Source: Myxococcales bacterium
GTDB lineage: Bacteria; Myxococcota_A; Polyangia; Polyangiales; JADJMO01
DNA: 9,385 nucleotides
Assembly (NCBI GenBank): GCA_021783935.1
Contig: JAJXTK010000211.1
Span: 1 to 9,385 of the forward strand
Reading direction: 5' to 3'
Under the pieces are notes generated by a model that did no database searches, was not told where the DNA came from, and saw only the letters and a list, made by a program, of their open reading frames with translations. The translations under genes and the position numbers were made by a program. Positions 6,729 through 9,385 of this stretch are shown in pieces. The stretch's first letter is position 1; every line of letters begins with the position of its first letter.

Positions 6729-7367
6729 GTGCAGCCTCAGCAGGGAAACCCGGCGTCGCAGCCGGCCGAAGCGCGCGAGAAGAGGGTGGTCAAGCGGTAC
6801 AGCAACCGCAAGCTCTACGACACCCGCGAGAGCCGCTACGTCACGCTCCTCCAAATCGCGGAGATGGTCCGCGCGGGGGAAGAAGTCCAGATCATCGACA
6901 ACGCGACGAAGGACGACCTCACCGAGGTCACCCTCGCGCAGATCATCTACGAGGAGCAGAAGCAGCACAGCCGCTCGGTGCCGCTACAGACGCTCCGTGA
7001 CCTCATCCATCAGCGTGGCGAGCGCCTGATGACGCAGCTCCGCGAAACTCCGCTCGGTCGGCTGCTCCCGGGCGAAGAGCAAGATGGCGAGAAGGGAGAG
7101 GCCGCAGTGGCCGAAGAGCATTCGACGTATGGCGGTTCCCCGTCGAAAGACGGCGAGAAGAAGGGCATCCTCGACAAGTCGCGCGAGGCGATCGAGGACT
7201 TCCAGACGAAGGTCGACGATCGCATCAAGTCGGTCCTCGCGAGCTTCAGCCCCATCCAGCAGCTGCAGAGCGAGGTCGCGCGCCTCACCGCGCGCATCGA
7301 CGAGCTCGAGGCCAAGCTGCGCACCCGCGACGAGAAGCAGAGCCAGGGCAAATCCGGCGGCAAGTGA
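6729..7367 (+). CDS. Polyhydroxyalkanoate/PHB accumulation regulator family protein with coiled-coil tail
   Basis: 212 residues from GTG 6729. Residues 22-78 match the PHB/PHA accumulation regulator DNA-binding domain: KRYSNRKLYDT, ESRYVTL, then IIDN, DLTEVTLAQII and YEEQ. In PhaR proteins of PHB-producing proteobacteria this domain binds DNA and PHB granules and represses phasin genes. The rest differs: a charged, Gly/Lys-rich linker (about 110-147), then a helical stretch (150-175) and a heptad-like coiled coil (about 178-202, QLQSEVARLTARIDELEAKL), recalling phasins and suggesting oligomerisation. No PHA synthase, phasin or thiolase gene lies in the window, so a PHA role is not shown by context. 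The gene appears to be its own transcription unit: a strong Shine-Dalgarno upstream and an intrinsic terminator 13 bp after the stop. Family assignment is firm; the regulatory target is unknown. Confidence 0.88.
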   Translation: MQPQQGNPASQPAEAREKRVVKRYSNRKLYDTRESRYVTLLQIAEMVRAGEEVQIIDNATKDDLTEVTLAQIIYEEQKQHSRSVPLQTLRDLIHQRGERLMTQLRETPLGRLLPGEEQDGEKGEAAVAEEHSTYGGSPSKDGEKKGILDKSREAIEDFQTKVDDRIKSVLASFSPIQQLQSEVARLTARIDELEAKLRTRDEKQSQGKSGGK

Positions 7368-7380
7368 GCCACGGGCCCCT

Positions 7381-7428
7381 CGCGAGGTCCGCGCCCCGAT
7401 GTGGGGCGTCGGGCCTCGCGTTCATTTT
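7381..7428 (+). terminator. Strong rho-independent terminator after the PhaR-like gene
   Basis: Arms 7381-7390 and 7411-7420 form 10 bp (one G.U). Inside, CGCCCC (7392-7397) pairs with GGGGCG (7403-7408), plus a pair at 7391, with one bulged base and the 5-nt loop GATGT. That makes about 17 bp of mostly G-C stem. TTCATTTT (7421-7428) follows at once as the U-rich tail, unusually T-rich for this DNA. All pairing was checked base by base; folding energy was not computed. Confidence 0.85.
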
Positions 7429-7456
7429 GACGTCGCCTTGATTGTCGGCGCAGGGA

Positions 7457-8140
7457 ATGGACACGACGGGGGAGCGGTTTCAGCTTGCGACCATGGTTCT
7501 CCGCGAAGCAGCTCGACGCGCGCCCGACCCGGCTCGGCAGTTCGAAGACAACGTCCTCGCGCACCTCGACGGCATGTACGCCGTCGCGCGGCGGCTGACC
7601 CGGGACGCGAGCATCGCCGAAGATCTCGTCCACGACGCGACGATCAAGGCGCTGCGGGCGCGCGATCAGTTCGAGCCGGGCACGAACATCAAGGCGTGGC
7701 TGCTCCGCATCCTCACCAACACCTTCATCAACGGCTACCGGCGCGTCGGTCTCGAGCGCTCGACCTTCGAGGGGGCGCACGAGACGGGCGATCCCGTCGC
7801 CGACGGCTGGATCTCCGCGGCGAGCATGCGCGCCATGCGCGAGCCCGAGGAGGAGGCGCTGCGGCCGGTGCTGCGCGCCGAGCTGTCGCGCGCCGTCGAC
7901 GAGCTCCCCGACGAATTTCGCGTCGCGCTGGTGCTCTGCGACGTCGAGGAGATGAGTTACAAGGAGATCGCCGAGGCGATGGGCACGCCCATCGGCACCG
8001 TCATGTCCCGCATCCACCGCGCGCGGAAGATCCTCCAGCAGAAACTCCAGCAGCACGCGATCGCGGCCGGCCTCCTGCGCGAGGAGCCCGACGAGGGCTC
8101 GAACGTGGTGCCGCTCGCCGCCCGGAGGGCCGCGCGATGA
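7457..8140 (+). CDS. ECF sigma factor, SigR/RpoE-like
   Basis: 227 residues from ATG 7457. Region 2 spans about 29-96 (IAEDLVHDATIKAL, then GTNIKAWLLRILTNTFIN), and region 4 spans 142-195 with its helix-turn-helix at about 168-187 (YKEIAEAMGTPIGTVMSRIHRAR). As I recall it, Streptomyces SigR has nearly the same GTN-KAW and NTFIN block and GTPIGTVMSR motif, which places this in or near the SigR (ECF12-type) group. The linker between regions 2 and 4 is about 45 residues. The start is not certain: AGGG lies only 1 nt before ATG 7457, and TTG 7442 in the same frame would add 5 residues. The zinc anti-sigma gene overlaps by 4 bp, the usual cognate pairing, so the factor is expected to be held inactive until released. 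Promoter position is problematic because a terminator ends at 7428. Confidence 0.93.
   Translation: MDTTGERFQLATMVLREAARRAPDPARQFEDNVLAHLDGMYAVARRLTRDASIAEDLVHDATIKALRARDQFEPGTNIKAWLLRILTNTFINGYRRVGLERSTFEGAHETGDPVADGWISAASMRAMREPEEEALRPVLRAELSRAVDELPDEFRVALVLCDVEEMSYKEIAEAMGTPIGTVMSRIHRARKILQQKLQQHAIAAGLLREEPDEGSNVVPLAARRAAR
8124..8129 (+). promoter_or_regulatory. Ribosome binding site of the anti-sigma gene, inside the sigma gene
   Basis: GGAGGG, 7 nt before ATG 8137, is the best Shine-Dalgarno in the window. With the ATGA overlap it predicts translational coupling, keeping anti-sigma levels in step with sigma. Confidence 0.8.
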
Positions 8141-8976
8141 TCCCCTGTCGCGACACGCTCCGCGCGCTCGACGCCTACGTCGACGGCGAGCTCGAGCCGT
8201 CGCATTTGCTGTCGGTCGAGCAGCATCTGGTCGAGTGTTCGAGCTGCCTCGAGCGCGTCGAGCTCGCGCGCGCGATGAAGCGGGCGATCCGCAACGAGGC
8301 GCGCGGCGAGCGGGCTCCCTCCTCGCTGCGTTCGCGCATCGCGATCGCGGCGGCCGCCGAGCGCGCGATCGAGGCCGAGGAGCTGCACCCGCGTCGTGCG
8401 CCGTCGTGGCGCAGCGCGCTGCCGTGGGCTGCGGCCGCGAGCGTCGCCCTTGCGATCGGCGGCGGCGTGCGCGCCATCGGCGATCACCACGCAGGCTCTT
8501 CGCCGAAGTCGGAGCTGCTCGCATCGAGCGCGTCGATCCCGCTCATCGAGGATCTCGCCGGCCCGCACGCGCAGCCGCTCCCGCCCGAGGAGCTCGATCC
8601 GGCCCGCGTCACGCGCGTCTTCTCGCCGATCGTGGGGGTGCCCGTGCGGCCGGTGTCGCTGCACCACGAGCGCCACGGCGCCTTCTCGTTCACCGGCGCG
8701 CGCCTGTTCAAGGTCCAGCAGGAGCCCGCCGCCTCGCTCTCCTACAACGCCGGCGATCGTCGCGTGACCGTGGTCGTCTTCGACCCGCAGCGCATGCCGA
8801 AGGCGTCGTGCTGCCTCGCGCGCCGCACCATCAACGCGGGCGGCGAGGAGCGCACGGTCTTCGTCGGCCGCGCCAAGGGCTACTCGCTCGCCGTCTACGA
8901 GCGCGACGGCGTCGGCTACGCGGTCTCCTCGGATCTCGGCGAGAACGAAGTGCTCGCGATGGCCGCGGATCTGTGA
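8137..8976 (+). CDS. Membrane-anchored zinc anti-sigma factor (RsrA-like ZAS domain, TM helix, extracytoplasmic domain)
   Basis: 279 residues. The cytoplasmic N-terminus has the zinc anti-sigma signature His30-x3-Cys34-x2-Cys37 (HLVECSSC) with Cys4 upstream. The spacing Cys4/His30/Cys34/Cys37 equals that of Cys11/His37/Cys41/Cys44 in Streptomyces RsrA as I recall it, and residues 4-53 align to RsrA without gaps. RsrA releases SigR on thiol oxidation, so a redox-responsive or metal-dependent switch is plausible here but not proven. Unlike soluble RsrA, one transmembrane helix follows (about 94-113, LPWAAAASVALAIGGG), then about 165 residues predicted outside the membrane. That part has beta-rich segments (GAFSFTGARLFKVQQ, RRVTVVVFDP) and a vicinal pair Cys225-Cys226. 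I do not recognise this domain; it may sense an envelope signal. The start is set by GGAGGG 7 nt upstream and the ATGA overlap with the sigma gene. Confidence 0.88.
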   Translation: MIPCRDTLRALDAYVDGELEPSHLLSVEQHLVECSSCLERVELARAMKRAIRNEARGERAPSSLRSRIAIAAAAERAIEAEELHPRRAPSWRSALPWAAAASVALAIGGGVRAIGDHHAGSSPKSELLASSASIPLIEDLAGPHAQPLPPEELDPARVTRVFSPIVGVPVRPVSLHHERHGAFSFTGARLFKVQQEPAASLSYNAGDRRVTVVVFDPQRMPKASCCLARRTINAGGEERTVFVGRAKGYSLAVYERDGVGYAVSSDLGENEVLAMAADL

Positions 8977-8980
8977 CCCC

Positions 8981-9385
8981 TCAGCGCCGCTTGGCGTAGG
9001 TCCCTCGCTTGCCGCCGCGCGATCGAGGCTCGGCCTTCGTCTGCTTGCCGCCGTACGCGGCGCTGCCGACCCCCTTTGCGTACACCCCCTTGCGATCGGG
9101 GGCGGCGCCCTCGCGCTCCCTCTCGAGCGCGCGCAGCCGATCGCGAAGCTGCGCCGCGCGCTCGAATTGGAGCTGCTCGGCGGCGAGCATCATGTCCTCG
9201 CGCAGGGCCTCGATCTCCTCGGCCGCGTCGGCGTGCGCCGCCGGATCGCCGACCTTGCCGCGCGGCACGGCGTAGTAGTCCCGCTCGGCGCCGCCCGGGG
9301 ACATCTCGAGGATCGCCTTCTTGATCGTCTGCGGCACGATGCCGTGCTGCTCGTTGAAGGCCGCTTGCAGCGTGCGACGTCGCGC
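8981..9385 (-). CDS. uvrB: UvrABC excision repair protein UvrB, C-terminal fragment
   Basis: The frame stays open to the right edge, so only the last 134 residues are seen (visible residue 1 = bases 9383-9385). They begin with RRRTLQAAFNEQHGIVPQTIKKAI, split here as RRRTLQAAF then NEQHGIVPQTIKKAI, the highly conserved end of the UvrB helicase core. A UVR domain follows (about 55-90: EEIEALREDMMLAA, LQFERAAQLRDRLRALE), the helical hairpin that contacts UvrC. UvrB is the damage-verifying ATPase of nucleotide excision repair and loads UvrC for incision. The E. coli protein ends a few residues after its UVR domain; here about 44 more Lys/Arg/Gly-rich residues follow, with two similar motifs (KGVYAKG, RGTYAKR). 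The gene converges on the anti-sigma gene with 4 bp between the stops. Confidence 0.92.
   Translation of the reverse strand, partial: ARRRTLQAAFNEQHGIVPQTIKKAILEMSPGGAERDYYAVPRGKVGDPAAHADAAEEIEALREDMMLAAEQLQFERAAQLRDRLRALEREREGAAPDRKGVYAKGVGSAAYGGKQTKAEPRSRGGKRGTYAKRR

Noticed and set aside
7084..8136. Upstream extension of the anti-sigma frame through the sigma factor gene
   Set aside because: It overlaps the PhaR-like and sigma genes out of phase and is Arg-rich; the ZAS domain begins right after ATG 8137, which has a strong ribosome binding site.
8981..9337. Separate small protein starting at GTG 9337
   Set aside because: The frame continues upstream to the window edge with conserved UvrB sequence (NEQHGIVPQT), so this is an internal codon of uvrB.
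1..9385. tRNA/rRNA genes, CRISPR arrays, insertion sequences, attachment sites
   Set aside because: No cloverleaf-like or T-loop consensus, no regularly spaced repeats, no transposase motifs or terminal inverted repeats with target duplications were seen when reading both strands.

Overview
The window is about 9.4 kb of very GC-rich DNA, packed with genes whose third codon positions are almost all G or C. Together with the gene set (a lipoprotein lytic transglycosylase, a polyhydroxyalkanoate-regulator family protein with a coiled-coil tail, and a SigR-like ECF sigma factor with a membrane-anchored zinc anti-sigma factor), this suggests a myxobacterium-like member of the Myxococcota, perhaps Polyangiales. 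That placement is inference from style and content; no rRNA or other phylogenetic marker is visible apart from a uvrB fragment.

Layout, left to right. (1) Positions 1-2517, plus strand: an Hsp70-type ATPase whose N-terminus lies off the left edge, followed 9 bp later by a subtilisin-family protease with no signal peptide or propeptide. They look like one operon and suggest a cytoplasmic chaperone-protease pair. (2) Positions 2521-3861, minus strand: a lipoprotein with a thioredoxin domain (CxxC) and a TPR-like tail. It converges on the protease gene with only 3 bp between stop codons. (3) Positions 3862-4092: a 231-bp divergent promoter region. On both sides a -10-like hexamer sits 6-7 bp from the start codon, so both flanking genes may be leaderless. 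(4) Positions 4093-6498, plus: a large TPR plus SLT (GH23) lytic transglycosylase, probably a lipoprotein. (5) Positions 6729-7367, plus: a PHB/PHA accumulation regulator (PhaR-type) family protein, closed by a very strong intrinsic terminator (7381-7428). (6) Positions 7457-8976, plus: a SigR-type ECF sigma factor and its HxxxCxxC zinc anti-sigma factor, overlapping by ATGA and coupled by a strong Shine-Dalgarno. The anti-sigma carries a transmembrane helix and an extracytoplasmic domain. (7) Positions 8981-9385, minus: the C-terminal end of uvrB, converging on the anti-sigma gene with 4 bp between stop codons.

Themes: envelope maintenance (thioredoxin lipoprotein, lytic transglycosylase, membrane-tethered sigma/anti-sigma switch) and protein quality control (Hsp70 plus subtilase). 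No mobile element, CRISPR array, tRNA or rRNA was found. The most interesting items are the lidless Hsp70/intracellular subtilase pair, and the anti-sigma factor that keeps RsrA-like zinc-ligand spacing but is tethered to the membrane.
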